A stretch of 33,057 bases of DNA from Paracoccaceae bacterium (GTDB taxonomy: Bacteria; Pseudomonadota; Alphaproteobacteria; Rhodobacterales; Rhodobacteraceae): assembly GCA_013139635.1 (NCBI GenBank), contig WTAL01000220.1:1-33057 (forward strand), read 5' to 3'. The translations under genes were made by a program, and so were the position numbers. Below the pieces are notes generated by a model, which had not been told where the DNA came from, ran no database searches, and saw nothing but the letters and a program-made list of their open reading frames with translations. Below, one piece after another: positions 32,978-33,057 of this stretch; the first letter of the stretch is position 1; every line of letters begins with the position of its first letter.

Positions 32978-33057
32978 ATGAACCGTCAGCCATTGTGGCG
33001 CAGCACACCACCTGCGATCTTTCCGGTAATTCTGGGCCTTGTGGGCCTTTCGCTTGC
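32978..33057 (+). CDS. TDT-family (TehA-like) transporter, N-terminal fragment
   Basis: Only 26 complete codons are in the window, reading MNRQPLWRSTPPAIFPVILG and then LVGLSLA. The W-R-x-TPPAIFP-x-x-LGL start resembles tellurite-resistance/dicarboxylate (TDT) channels, where it leads into the first membrane helix. AAGGGG lies a few bases upstream of the ATG. The gene is cut by the window edge, so the assignment is tentative. Confidence 0.55.
   Translation, partial: MNRQPLWRSTPPAIFPVILGLVGLSL

Overview
The window looks like chromosome of an alphaproteobacterium, most likely a marine Rhodobacteraceae-type organism of moderate G+C. This rests on gene content: paaABCDE, a dispersed corrinoid methionine-synthase module (RACo/RamA-like activator, stand-alone pterin methyltransferase, atypical MetF, PF13769-type small protein), and a ppx-rlmE pair. 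The taxonomy is inferred from memory of gene neighbourhoods, not from a search.

Region 1 (1-12.75 kb) is the most unusual part. A decayed IS6-family element (5-868) is followed by a compact RNA-like sequence (about 914-1025). It has a T arm, an acceptor-like hairpin and a D arm in circularly permuted order, enclosed by two long-range stems; I read it as a Y RNA of the tRNA-mimicking (YrlA) class. Next comes an rtcB RNA-ligase gene that keeps its recognisable catalytic motifs but carries a frameshift and a Trp-to-TGA nonsense codon. Then come five same-strand genes: DUF4132/HEAT, MoxR AAA+, DUF5682, VWA and SWIM zinc finger. The last four junctions overlap by 4-10 nt. This set matches the E. 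coli yehI-yehL-yehM-yehP-yehQ genes. A Y RNA, an RNA ligase and an AAA+/VWA/HEAT machine side by side suggest an RNA-repair or RNA-surveillance island. No Ro60 (TROVE) gene is visible.

Region 2 (12.75-16.2 kb) is a scar: a short GspK-like pseudopilin gene, a divergent prepilin-peptidase gene truncated by fusion to an Rhs/YD-repeat fragment, and a complete IS1595 (ISXO2-like) transposon with perfect 24-bp terminal repeats and a P63C-domain passenger gene.

Region 3 (16.2-20.7 kb) has an EamA-type exporter and the paaABCDE operon for the phenylacetyl-CoA epoxidase, preceded by a promoter and an operator-like inverted repeat.

Region 4 (20.8-28.6 kb) is one-carbon and corrinoid metabolism: a RACo/RamA-like activator, a methyltetrahydrofolate:corrinoid methyltransferase, an atypical MTHFR with a small partner, and a divergent classical metF. 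Interspersed are two small secreted proteins, a cytochrome P460-like protein and a CbpA-type DnaJ protein.

Region 5 (28.6-33.06 kb) holds ppx/gppA and rlmE, then a signal-peptidase-I-like protein lacking both catalytic residues, a Tat-signal Ser/Gly-repeat protein with a strong terminator, an apparently gene-free AT-rich stretch, a secreted protein, and the start of a TDT (TehA-like) transporter cut by the window edge.
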